Virus record (IMG/VR): IMGVR_UViG_3300025133_000037
Span: 1-64,000 of that record
DNA: 64,000 bases
Strand: one strand, 5' to 3'
Origin: a virus
Each line of letters opens with the position of its first letter. Position 1 is the first letter of the stretch. Under the pieces are notes generated by a model, which worked only from the letters and a program-made list of their open reading frames with translations, was not told the DNA's origin and ran no database searches. This document shows positions 1 through 9,600 of the stretch, in pieces. A program made the position numbers and the translations under genes.

Positions 1-133
1 TCAAGTCCGATAGCCCGAGCATATTCTGACCTTTTGATTGGCCGTCCTCCTGATCAATATGCTCGACCTCTTCTTCAGTCGCCTCAATGCTTTCCATATC
101 AGGATGGGTTATTTTTCCGGTTCTTCTAGGCAT
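1..133 (-). CDS. Partial hypothetical protein (N-terminal 44 aa)
   Basis: This reading frame starts at an ATG preceded by a strong ribosome-binding site (AAAGGAG, about 5 bases upstream) and is still open at the left edge. The visible residues begin MPRRTGKITHPDMESIEATE and continue as a strongly acidic, probably disordered segment. It is the next gene after the tail tube and sulfotransferase. In myoviruses the tail assembly chaperone often follows the tube gene, so that role is possible, but nothing in these 44 residues proves it. Confidence 0.6.
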   Translation of the reverse strand, partial: MPRRTGKITHPDMESIEATEEEVEHIDQEDGQSKGQNMLGLSDL

Positions 134-201
134 AGTTACTCCTTTAGATGTTATACTATATTACTCATTTTTTCGCTTTTGTATTATAAAAGAAATTTAG
201 A

Positions 202-987
202 TCAAAACTCATATCCATATTTATCTATAATAAGCCTTTCTTTCTCTCTAACTATATCTTTTAGATCATTTGTATAAAATTCTCTGTAATGCTGACGCTT
301 TGACTCATTTCTTTTTATTTTTTTATTATTTATAAACTTACTAAATTTATCATATGATTTTAAAGCATTATGCTTACATCCTGATGATATTAAGACTCCA
401 TACATTTCTTGCTCTATATCTTCGCACTTTATTATGCGACCAACGCTTGTTAATTCCTCGTGATTATTCTTAATATAATCAATAGAATTTCCAAAAACAT
501 TCTTTTTATAGAACATATTTAGATACCTAATTGTCAGCACACCAGCGTTTAATTTATCCATCCTTATGAAAAAATCACCATAATGTCTTCTTACCGACCT
601 CTCATCAATAGATCTGTTTGGATCAACCAACCTTTCGACAAACTCCGCAAAACTGCTTGGCTGGCCTAGTTTATTGTATAAATTTCCCTTTGCCCAAGAT
701 GCATGAGACACTTGTTTTGAAAAAGAATATAAGGATACATAATAATCCCAAGGGTTTCTGATAGTGCCGAACGATACAAGATTCCTTAGCCCTCTAAGCT
801 TACGTATTCTACTTAAGCTCTCAAGCTCATAATGAGGAATGTGCATCTGAGCGGCGCTGTCCTTATGCTCAAATGGCCTATATGATTGTGGATACATTCT
901 TTGCAGAAGATTATTCACAAAGGTTCCGGCACACTTTGGCAAATGCACAAAAACCAATTTATCTTTACCATCTTTAACAACTAACAT
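202..987 (-). CDS. Sulfotransferase-family protein
   Basis: This 261-residue protein has the two PAPS-binding signatures of sulfotransferases. The 5'-phosphosulfate loop is HLPKCAGT at residues 15-22. The 3'-phosphate motif is RNPWDYYVSLY at 77-87. The family moves sulfate from PAPS to a hydroxyl or amine, often on a sugar. No signal peptide or membrane segment is visible, so it should act in the host cytoplasm. It has its own AAGGAG ribosome-binding site and sits after the terminator that follows the tail tube gene, which suggests an inserted accessory gene. The substrate is unknown; host surface glycans or nodulation-factor-like sugars are possibilities only. The family call is fairly firm, the role is not. 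Confidence 0.8.
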   Translation of the reverse strand: MLVVKDGKDKLVFVHLPKCAGTFVNNLLQRMYPQSYRPFEHKDSAAQMHIPHYELESLSRIRKLRGLRNLVSFGTIRNPWDYYVSLYSFSKQVSHASWAKGNLYNKLGQPSSFAEFVERLVDPNRSIDERSVRRHYGDFFIRMDKLNAGVLTIRYLNMFYKKNVFGNSIDYIKNNHEELTSVGRIIKCEDIEQEMYGVLISSGCKHNALKSYDKFSKFINNKKIKRNESKRQHYREFYTNDLKDIVREKERLIIDKYGYEF

Positions 988-1005
988 AAAAGCTCCTTAT
1001 ATAAT

Positions 1006-1032
1006 ACAAAAATACCACCCGACTAGGATGGC
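1006..1032 (-). terminator. Rho-independent terminator after the tail tube gene
   Basis: A 7-bp stem (GCCATCC with GGGTGGT, including two G:U pairs) with a 5-base loop is followed on the minus strand by ATTTTTGT. It lies between the stop of the tube gene and the sulfotransferase start, so it would close the tail transcript before the accessory gene. Confidence 0.6.
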
Positions 1033-1058
1033 ATTTTGCTTTAGACTAAAAACTTTAT

Positions 1059-1694
1059 TTAGTATGCTGCAGAAATTAATCCTGGGAAGTCAAGCGATCC
1101 GCGTCTACCGGACTTGCCAGCATCTGCAGCTTGCTCAATTAGATCCATTTCTCTTCCAGGAATTTCTCTAGCTCCCTGGACGCCTTGGCTTTCCGACACT
1201 GCCTCACCTGCTCTAGTTGAAGATACATATTCGCAATCAACCGAAGCATTTTCTGTGATAGTATAGTCAGTAACCTGATATGTCTTTGACATGCTCTTGA
1301 ACCAACAGTTGTGATATGTTGTAACAACCGCATCATTATCTGTTCCTGTAAACTTGTCTATAACAACAATATCAAAAGGCATTCTCTGAGCCTGAATATT
1401 TCTAAACCCTCTTGAAAAAGCCTCTGGCAAAGACAGGCCATCAAAAACTATTCTTTGGACTGTTAATGAAAATGTTGTTGAGGACTGAGGCACTATTTCG
1501 ATTAAACCATCTGTACCAACTTCTGAAATAGCCTTAAGGCCCCTGGTCTGCTGCTCCTGAAAGGACTGAATGGCTCCGACTGGCTCCCCGTTTACATAGA
1601 CAATAATCTGTGTAGATAAACCGGTTCTAGTCTTCGCCCCTGTAACTGCTGCGCTATCAAATAAAGTCGCTGTATTTGGATAATCTGCCGCCAT
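1059..1694 (-). CDS. Probable tail tube protein
   Basis: This 211-residue protein lies 12 bases downstream of the sheath gene, the usual place for the tube gene in contractile-tail phages. Its size and beta-rich pattern fit the tube fold, for example the strands around IIVYVNGEPVGAIQSF near residues 29-44 and the segment with FSLTVQRIVFDG. No signal peptide or membrane segment is present. The C-terminal 40 residues are polar and probably flexible. The start ATG has a GGAG ribosome-binding site. The call rests mainly on gene order plus fold pattern. It would form the inner tube, stacked in rings inside the sheath. Confidence 0.65.
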   Translation of the reverse strand: MAADYPNTATLFDSAAVTGAKTRTGLSTQIIVYVNGEPVGAIQSFQEQQTRGLKAISEVGTDGLIEIVPQSSTTFSLTVQRIVFDGLSLPEAFSRGFRNIQAQRMPFDIVVIDKFTGTDNDAVVTTYHNCWFKSMSKTYQVTDYTITENASVDCEYVSSTRAGEAVSESQGVQGAREIPGREMDLIEQAADAGKSGRRGSLDFPGLISAAY

Positions 1695-1706
1695 TGTTTT
1701 CTCCTA

Positions 1707-4700
1707 TTATATAACCCCGACTTCAATGTCTATAAAGATATAGTTTATTGGATAGGCCGGAGAAAATTGTAAATATACGTTGATTTGTCTTGGGTCAACC
1801 TTATCTTGCTCAACCCTAATATTCTTATAAGTAGTAATCAAACCTTGCGTAACAAGGGCTGACATGATAGAGCCTACTCTGGCCGAAACTAAATTGTTAG
1901 TATCAGCACTTTGCACTCCACCGATGTATCCCTTTAGAGAATTTCTCAAAACCCTCTTTACCATATCTCTGATGAATATTATTGAAATCTCTTCATCTTC
2001 AACATAGCCAGAATTGCTCGTCGTTCTTCCTGACATAACCTTGCCGCCGCCGGTTACTGGCTCTAACAATGTAGCTCCAACGCCGCCGAGGCTATTCTGT
2101 ATAACGGGTCTAAAAATCTTATCCCGAGTTAAAGCAAAGCCTGACAAAGTTTTGTTTGTAAGTGGGATCGCAACATTTTGCTTTGCAGACAAATACCCTG
2201 CAGCTGCAGCGCACATATAGAATCCGTGCAACTCAACATTCGTTCCATTTACATTTCTTACAATTGCATCAGGATAAAGATATACACATCTATTGCTCGT
2301 GTAATTATCGCTAAGCTTAAAGTTTACAAGATCTTCAACATCTCCGCTCAAAACCTCTTCTGGATCATCGCCCTGAATGCCCTCTAAAATACCAATGTCT
2401 TCTACAGCAATTTCCTCTGTTCCAATTAATGCAGCCGGAGTAACCCCCATTTGGGCTCCAATAAATGCTACACGCTCTTTTCTATTTGCAATAGAGCTCA
2501 TATTTTCACAGTGATTAACCGTCGCTCTAAAGACAGATGAAATAGCCTGCGATGGAAGTGGGACAATAATTTGTGCATCTGCGGCTTCTAGCGCCTCAAA
2601 GGCATTAAACCAATTTGTATCAAAATAATCAGAATCATTTTCATCTATATAAGAAATCCTGATTCCATCACCCTGCTGAATCACTCCGCTTGTAACAAGA
2701 TCTTTGTGCAAAAGCAATGATGCATCATCTGCCTCGCTATCTTCTGGATTCTTTATAAAATATTGAACATTTATATAACTGGCTTGCAGGTCAACTGATT
2801 CACCTTCGCCGCCATCTGCCGGCGCGATCAATACAAGAGAATCGTCCTCTACCGATGATATAGAAAGCTCAACATAAGGTACCGTCAAAGACTCGTTGAA
2901 TAATGCAAGCGAAATATCACTTACAGTAGTAAGTGTATTCCCGGAAACCGCGTGCTCCATACTAGTAATGACTATAACATGCTCTTCGTGTGATCCATCA
3001 AAATCAAATTCTGACGTTGAAAAATATGCTGTTCCCGACTCTGTATTTAAATATCCCTCGTCACCATTTCCAACTATATCTACAAGTGAGTTTACAATAG
3101 TGTATGCAAAAGAGTTATCTGAACTATTTAGCCAATTTCTCTGTTGAATATCTGTTTCTAACTGAGAATTATAGAAATCTACTTTATTTGGGAATACTTG
3201 AGTCTCCTCTCCGTCCCTTACTACAAATAGATTCACTCTAGTGTCAGGGTCGGGGCGGCCGTTTCTAAGGCCGGTTATAGGTCTTGATATCAAGAATCTT
3301 AAGTCGTCTACGTCACAATCCTCTAAACACCCAGAAAATCCTCCTACTCCCAGAGAATTTACCTCCTCTAGCAAAGTAGAGGCTGTTCTTCTTGGGACCG
3401 GAGGCTTACACTGAACCGATAAAATACCGGGAGCGCCATTCTCCATCGCCATCTGCGCTCCTAACGATAAGGTGTTCTCTTCGCTTGGATTGCCATGCTT
3501 ATTAAACAGGTCTATAGCTTCTGTGAAAAACTGAGGATCATTAAGATCGCCTTCATAAATATACTTTGCTTCTAAATTATCCCCTTGGCCCAAAGCTCTT
3601 GAAGATACATCTACATAAAATTTATCTCCAACTTCAAATGGAACAGAGCCCTCTTGGAGCCCAAGTAACAAGATGCCATTATTTTCTAACAGATGGAACG
3701 TAAGCCCCTCTGCTGCCAGACCAACGTCGCTTGCTCCAGAAGCCTCTTCTAAATCTTCAAATCCAGTATTTTCATCATCAAGATCGTGAAGTCTAACTCT
3801 TCTGGTAGAAGTAACTGCTGAAATCGTATACCTTCCTCCGCCAAACGCCCCGCCAGGGCATATAACAATAGTCTTGCCTATATCGCCACTTGTAAAGCTA
3901 CCCTCTTCATTAGGAGTTCCGTCTTCCATGCTATGTTCATCGGATGGGTCGTCAATCAAAAGGTTTGTAGCTCGAATCTGCCAATCATAAAGAGCATCTT
4001 CATCCCACTCTGGATCAGATGGTCCGAGCGAGTCTGTGGTCAAGGTAATTACTGTATCATCGTCATCAAACTCTATATCTTCTATCTCGTATCCAACATA
4101 GCCATCTACGCACAAGAAATCTCCTGGCATAGCCTGGCCTTGCGCCACCAAATCTACACCCTCAATAATGAAGGTATCTGTAGTGGTCGGAGACTCATCT
4201 CCATCTCTAGCAAATACATGACCTTGCCCAAAGGTTCCCCCATCGTAACCCTCGGCTACAACAAAGCCATCTTCGCACTCTGAAATATTTCCAGATATTG
4301 CTCCTGACGTACTTGAAAAATATGCACTATGAAATGTTATTGGAGCGCCTGAGGCATCATAAATCTGACCAGAAACAGCTCCGGTGGCAGTAAATGTTGC
4401 CATCCCAGATATAGGATCTCCATTGGAATCTCTGACAACGCTAACACACCTTACGGTCCAACGCTCACTGGATGCAGACTCATCTAATATTCCTAAAGTT
4501 ACAAAGGGATCACAAGAAGAATCTTCTACAACAATTCCTGTTCCAATATTAGAGCTTCCTGCTCCCCAGCCTTTTCCGTCTTGGTCCCCAATAGATGCTC
4601 CTCGTAATTCTAGGCAGCCTGTCGTGGGGTCCAGTCTGTAGTCAAAAGCGCTATCAACACCTGATGCGTCAATCTCTTCTTCTTTTCCAAATAAAAGCGT

Positions 4701-4973
4701 TCCATTTAACCTAAGCTCTGTTCTGCCACTTATAACGGGGGCATTTTGAACTTTAAAAAAGCGCCCTTCTCCTTCTCCCGTAGGACTGCAATCAGCCTCT
4801 CCGTCTTGACCGCTACCTTGGGCCGACTGAATAATAGTCTCCCCCCTAAGGCCTTCGCCCATGACACAAACTATTCTTAATCCGCCAGGGATAGATACTC
4901 CACGGGAGAGGACTCTATCTCTTGCAAATGCTCCAGGTTGTATAAATCCTGAAATTCCTGGTATGTTAGCCAT
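1707..4973 (-). CDS. Tail sheath protein, enlarged
   Basis: This 1088-residue protein has the classic sheath C-terminal region in roughly its last 190 residues: conserved Asn/Gly-rich strands, an arginine-containing helix (IRDMVKRVLRNSLKGYIGG), and a final beta segment with the ISP-type polymerisation pattern ending FIDIEVGVI. The N-terminus (MANIPGISGFIQPGAFARDR) is also typical. It is much longer than the T4 sheath (about 660 residues). The extra sequence forms acidic, beta-rich central domains, probably exposed on the outside of the tail. The start has GGAGG eight bases upstream. It would form the contractile outer tube around the neighbouring tube protein. Confidence 0.9.
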   Translation of the reverse strand: MANIPGISGFIQPGAFARDRVLSRGVSIPGGLRIVCVMGEGLRGETIIQSAQGSGQDGEADCSPTGEGEGRFFKVQNAPVISGRTELRLNGTLLFGKEEEIDASGVDSAFDYRLDPTTGCLELRGASIGDQDGKGWGAGSSNIGTGIVVEDSSCDPFVTLGILDESASSERWTVRCVSVVRDSNGDPISGMATFTATGAVSGQIYDASGAPITFHSAYFSSTSGAISGNISECEDGFVVAEGYDGGTFGQGHVFARDGDESPTTTDTFIIEGVDLVAQGQAMPGDFLCVDGYVGYEIEDIEFDDDDTVITLTTDSLGPSDPEWDEDALYDWQIRATNLLIDDPSDEHSMEDGTPNEEGSFTSGDIGKTIVICPGGAFGGGRYTISAVTSTRRVRLHDLDDENTGFEDLEEASGASDVGLAAEGLTFHLLENNGILLLGLQEGSVPFEVGDKFYVDVSSRALGQGDNLEAKYIYEGDLNDPQFFTEAIDLFNKHGNPSEENTLSLGAQMAMENGAPGILSVQCKPPVPRRTASTLLEEVNSLGVGGFSGCLEDCDVDDLRFLISRPITGLRNGRPDPDTRVNLFVVRDGEETQVFPNKVDFYNSQLETDIQQRNWLNSSDNSFAYTIVNSLVDIVGNGDEGYLNTESGTAYFSTSEFDFDGSHEEHVIVITSMEHAVSGNTLTTVSDISLALFNESLTVPYVELSISSVEDDSLVLIAPADGGEGESVDLQASYINVQYFIKNPEDSEADDASLLLHKDLVTSGVIQQGDGIRISYIDENDSDYFDTNWFNAFEALEAADAQIIVPLPSQAISSVFRATVNHCENMSSIANRKERVAFIGAQMGVTPAALIGTEEIAVEDIGILEGIQGDDPEEVLSGDVEDLVNFKLSDNYTSNRCVYLYPDAIVRNVNGTNVELHGFYMCAAAAGYLSAKQNVAIPLTNKTLSGFALTRDKIFRPVIQNSLGGVGATLLEPVTGGGKVMSGRTTSNSGYVEDEEISIIFIRDMVKRVLRNSLKGYIGGVQSADTNNLVSARVGSIMSALVTQGLITTYKNIRVEQDKVDPRQINVYLQFSPAYPINYIFIDIEVGVI

Positions 4974-5046
4974 TTAAAATCCTCCGCGCTTGCAATAACT
5001 CATCAAATTATTTATTATTAGTAGTTTCATTTCTTTGCTTCTTTTA

Positions 5047-5853
5047 TTAAATCTCTGTTAATTCAATTATATCATTAAACCTATCAGAAAGCATATCTGC
5101 GTCCGTTCTGACGCCCGGTATGGGGTGCCAAGTGGGCTGTATGCTAAAGGCGATTTTCTCCACAATATTTTCTATTGGAATCTCGACTCTCCATTCTGAT
5201 AAAGTACTTAAACTTATGCTTGTATTGTATACGAAATCATTCGCATATGGCTCAGCTTGCTCTCCTCCAATTCTAACTTGACTAACAAATAGCCCGTTAG
5301 CTCGAAGATCATTCCATAATACGTACTGTATTGCCATAGACACTATGTCAACAAGCTCCTCTAGCTCAGCTTGACTTTCCGAATATATTCCCAAATCAAA
5401 TCCAAGCTCCCATCGTCCTGCATAAACCCTATGTGTCGGTGTACTAACAACCTTTCTTGTGCCATAATCAGTTTCTACCATATCAGTTCTATATTTATAA
5501 GTCATATTTTGATTAAAAGATAACGGCTTATAAGAGCCGCCACTAGACTTCACAACAATTGCTGGGAAAAACTTAACTTCATATCTATATGTATCACTGA
5601 TTAGTATTTTTGTAGTTTCTTCAGAATCTGTGTCAACGCCAGTTTGATCTGGAGTTAACGGATAACCGTACTCATCATCCCTATATGTAAATATAGAATC
5701 GTTTCTAAATACCTTTCTGAGCCCATCAATCAAAAGCGTTTTGGGGTGTACAATGGCAGTTTGCTGCACAATATGATTGTCTGTAAAAAAACTAGAATAG
5801 ACTACATGATCACCATTCAATCCTGTTCCTGGTAAATTTTGTTCGTCTATCAT
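5047..5853 (-). CDS. Unidentified tail or connector protein
   Basis: I do not recognise this 268-residue protein with confidence. It is beta-rich with an alpha segment near residues 155-185 (SQAELEELVDIVSMAIQYVL). That layout resembles small tail-completion or tail-terminator proteins, which carry a helix against a sheet. It sits immediately upstream of the sheath gene in transcription order, where tail terminators and neck proteins are common. No signal peptide, membrane segment or catalytic motif is visible. It is 12 bases from the upstream gene, in the same likely operon. A tail terminator or neck role is inference only. Confidence 0.5.
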   Translation of the reverse strand: MIDEQNLPGTGLNGDHVVYSSFFTDNHIVQQTAIVHPKTLLIDGLRKVFRNDSIFTYRDDEYGYPLTPDQTGVDTDSEETTKILISDTYRYEVKFFPAIVVKSSGGSYKPLSFNQNMTYKYRTDMVETDYGTRKVVSTPTHRVYAGRWELGFDLGIYSESQAELEELVDIVSMAIQYVLWNDLRANGLFVSQVRIGGEQAEPYANDFVYNTSISLSTLSEWRVEIPIENIVEKIAFSIQPTWHPIPGVRTDADMLSDRFNDIIELTEI

Positions 5854-5865
5854 GCTTTATCTATC

Positions 5866-6204
5866 CTAATCTCTATAATTTATCGGCAGATACTTCAAGT
5901 CTTCTATACTAGAGGCTTGTTCGCAAAAATGCTTCACCTCCCTAATAAACTTATCTAACTTCTGCTTATCCATTAGATCGCTTTCATCTAAAACAATAGT
6001 CTTCTTTATCATTAGCTCTGCAACAATACCACCATTATTAGTATCTAAATTACCAGAAACCATCTCTATGGAATTACTATCGGAAACCATATTGACTTCT
6101 CGACTCATTTCTTTCTTAAGAAAATCAGAAAGTTTCTTAACTGTGCGCTCTAGAATAGAATTACTTTTTATTTTTTCACTAAAAATCTTAACAGCAAACA
6201 TCAT
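5866..6204 (-). CDS. Hypothetical protein
   Basis: This 112-residue protein has no family I recognise. It has a basic N-terminal part (KIFSEKIKSNSILERTVKKL), a central beta-like stretch, and a C-terminal helix. It starts inside an ATGA overlap with the gene before it, which suggests translational coupling, and a GAGG lies upstream of the start. Its position between the long fibres and the sheath suggests a small virion or assembly protein. Confidence 0.5.
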   Translation of the reverse strand: MMFAVKIFSEKIKSNSILERTVKKLSDFLKKEMSREVNMVSDSNSIEMVSGNLDTNNGGIVAELMIKKTIVLDESDLMDKQKLDKFIREVKHFCEQASSIEDLKYLPINYRD

Positions 6205-6674
6205 CTAACCTCATATTCATTTTGACCCTCTTCTAACTCAACCGTCCGATTGATCGGTTTAAACTTTTTATGAATATATTCTACTCCGAATCTTCCTGCC
6301 GGCAACCTTACTTCCCAGTGTCCGTTTGCGTCCGAATTTAAATTTTTAACCTTCTCATTCGAATCGTTGTACACGTTGACAATAACGTCTGATATTGGGA
6401 CTTTGGACTTATTAACTATATATCCGTGAAGCCTGATGTTCCCAAGAACAAGTTTTTGAACTTTCTGTTGCCGGATGGGCTGAGGCTGTATATTGTCCTT
6501 AACAATAGGAGGAATAACAGCTGCCACTGCAGCATTCTTATTAAGCTTAGATACTTTGTTGCTGAGGATTTTTATGTTATCATCAATAACTTGAACCCGT
6601 TTGTCAAGAAGGTCTAATCTATCAAGTATTGTGTAGATTGCATCTATCGCTGATTGTTCTTTTGACTTTGTCAT
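6201..6674 (-). CDS. Coiled-coil protein with carboxypeptidase-regulatory-like domain
   Basis: The 157 residues fall into two parts. Residues 10-50 form a heptad-patterned coiled coil (LDRLDLLDKRVQVIDDNIKI). Residues about 74-157 form a small Ig-like beta domain of the carboxypeptidase-regulatory type, with the hallmark succession of a strand, N-x-x-G-x-W near NSDANGHWEVRLPAG, and a final strand before VELEEGQNEY. Such domains decorate fibres and baseplates and may bind sugars. It immediately follows the 1198-residue fibre and overlaps the next gene by 4 bases, so it may be a fibre-associated or attachment protein. Family assignment is by pattern only. Confidence 0.55.
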   Translation of the reverse strand: MTKSKEQSAIDAIYTILDRLDLLDKRVQVIDDNIKILSNKVSKLNKNAAVAAVIPPIVKDNIQPQPIRQQKVQKLVLGNIRLHGYIVNKSKVPISDVIVNVYNDSNEKVKNLNSDANGHWEVRLPAGRFGVEYIHKKFKPINRTVELEEGQNEYEVR

Positions 6675-6677
6675 TAT

Positions 6678-9600
6678 TTATGTCACCAGAGGGTACATGG
6701 CGTTCCCAGCTTCTATGTAGCCTGCAAGGCTAGGGCTGAACGAAACAAAGACCATATCGTAATCTGGGTTTATTCCATCTGAACTATATATAGAGTCCAC
6801 TACTATATTGTCTCTTATTATAGTATTTTGAAGCAATGAGTCTTCAAAAATTAATATTGGACCTTGACCAAATCCTGCTCGTACAAATAAACAATTTGAT
6901 ATTATTATATTCCCACTTGCTGCTCCGGTTGATCCAGAATTTAATGCAAATGGCATTTCATACCCCGTAGATGAGGTTGATCCAGATGTTATACTTGCAC
7001 TTTCTGACCCTATATAGTTAATATCATTAAACCTTAGAATAGGGTTAGTGCTGTCTACACTAACTCTGATGCTTATGACTGTATCAGTTAAATCGCTATC
7101 AAAAGATGAAAAATCACTTTCATAAGTAAATCTTTCTAATGTAACTCCACGCCCTATATCGTCTGTGCCAGCGTACTCATGATCACCTATAACAAATATA
7201 GGGCTGCCAATCCCGTACACTCCCCCTGATAAACCAGGGGGATATGATTCGTCTCTTTGAAGTACTGTATTCGGGCCCTCTCCTGAAATTTTTACGCCGA
7301 AGTTTACATTAATTTGCTCTTTTATATAATATCTTCCTTCCTTAATCAAAACACTCGGAGTACCCATATCAGGAAACATTTTTGAAAACATTCTAGCATA
7401 ATCAACAGCTGTCTTTATATCTGTGAAATGCCCAAATCTTTGATCATTAGCAACAGTTATATCTGCTATAATTTTATAGTCTAAATGATCGACAAAAAGT
7501 CGTAAATCCGTAACGGTTAATGTATCGATTTCCACATAAGCTATATGAGCTACATTTTGAGACGCAAATGGGGATATATAATCTGTTCCCATATCTGGAT
7601 CGACTTCATTTCCAATAACCAGGCATCCGTATGCATCTAATCCGATATAAAAATTTTCAGTTGATCCATTTGTATAATTATAAATCAAAGAATCTACGCC
7701 CAAGTATTCAAATCTAGTTCCATTAACAACTGAAACACCAGGATTTATTGTTATAGAGCATGTATCGTCACCATTATCTATAATTTCTTCGACATCAATA
7801 TCTCTAATTATACCCGACCCTCTAAGCTCGTTTCTCGGGCCCTGAATATATCTTTCTAATAAAGCATCTCCAACAATTGTATCATCAACGGTTCCTGTTG
7901 AACGTTTATCCGTAATACTTAAAGCTCCAGACCCACCCAGTCCGGCATGCGGAGCCTCGATTATAACTCCAAATTCTGGAGAATAAACTGCGCGGCATAG
8001 ATGCAGAACACTGCTTGGAAGTTCTCCATATCCAAACAGTGAGGACTCAAGGATGCCGACTCCAAATGGTGTTATAGATGCGTTTGGGACATATACACTC
8101 AAAACTATGTATTCCATTTTGTCTAAAGAATATACCTTATATATTCCAGTTGCGCCCACAAAGGTTTCTGGGCCGGATATTCCGGCGGGCTCTTGCTTTA
8201 TAGATGCCATCCCCGATGTATCTACGGTCAAAGTATACTCTATATCCTGCCCTATAAAGCCTTGTGATACGTCTGTAACTACAGCATAAAAATTTGCTAT
8301 ATTCATATGTCCGGCTATATCTATTCTTCTTCGATAAAATAAATTTGCCGTTTCATCTATAAACACGTCAAGCATAATTAGGCCATCAGAGATTACAGAC
8401 TCCCAGCTTTCTAAAAATTCTAATTCAGACACTGAGGCAGTTGATCTTAAGAAGAATATTGCAGACTCATCAGATAACTCGCCCTGCAGTGTAGACCCCG
8501 TATAATCTAGGGTAATTTTATCCTCCTCAACTATCATTACAGAGCGCGTTCCATCATCGTCAGAGTCAGAAGATCCCTCTATAACGCATAAGTCGCCAAC
8601 TCTAAGGCCATCTGTTATGAAGTCTACCGCCGTAGAATTTATTTCAACAGTTCCTGCTCCAATCGAAACAGAGTCTGCTCCATATTTTGTAATCTTTCCA
8701 TAATCCTCAATAATTCTTCCGTTAATGTGAAAAGAATTTCCGGCAGATCCTTCTATAAGCCTATCTTTAAGGTAATCTAAGCCTAAGGCTTCCGCTGCAT
8801 CATTCGAAGACGCATCAACTATTTTTAATGTTCTATTTTTAACATCAGAGGAGTTATTAGGCATAACATGCGTTATAGCAAGTTCAAAGCACTTTAATGA
8901 TCTAAGTTTATAAGCAAATATATTTAAATTATTATCTACACAATATTGATTAATTGTTGCCACAATTATATCTAAAGATTGAGTGTCATAAGATGAGTTG
9001 AAAACATTTATTTCTACTGCATCACCTTCGTCTATCTCTATTGCTAAAGTATCTGTCGAACCATCAAGCACATTAGACGCCCTCATTCCAGAGGAAATTA
9101 CTGTCGCAGAATTAGGCGGAGCAACTTGAATCGAAGGAGTGTTGCTGAATCCAGATCTCGGTCTAGCAGAGCAGTTAAGGCCATTCTCGTTATAATTTGT
9201 ATATATACTCTTTTTTATTTGAGCCGTAGTACCTGTTGTGAATGCATTTAATGGTCCTCCGAAGATTTCTACATAGTCTAAATCTTCTCCCGGAGTCAGC
9301 ACTACAGACATAATTATATATTCCGCATTATCATCTTCATCTGGAGATGTCAGAATTTCCAATATATCAAACGGCTTTACGTCAGCAACAGGAGTCGGCT
9401 CATCTGGAAAGGCTATATACATCGAACTGGAGCCGCTTGGCCCGGTATATGCTATTTCTGACTCGCTAACAATAACTCCACCCGTTTCATTGCCTTCTAA
9501 CGCATCATATACAGATCCTGTTCTTATTATTCCATTAGAGTTTAAATTCAATATAGAGTTCCTAAGGCCAGTTCCCTCCAGATCAGCGAGATCATCAATA

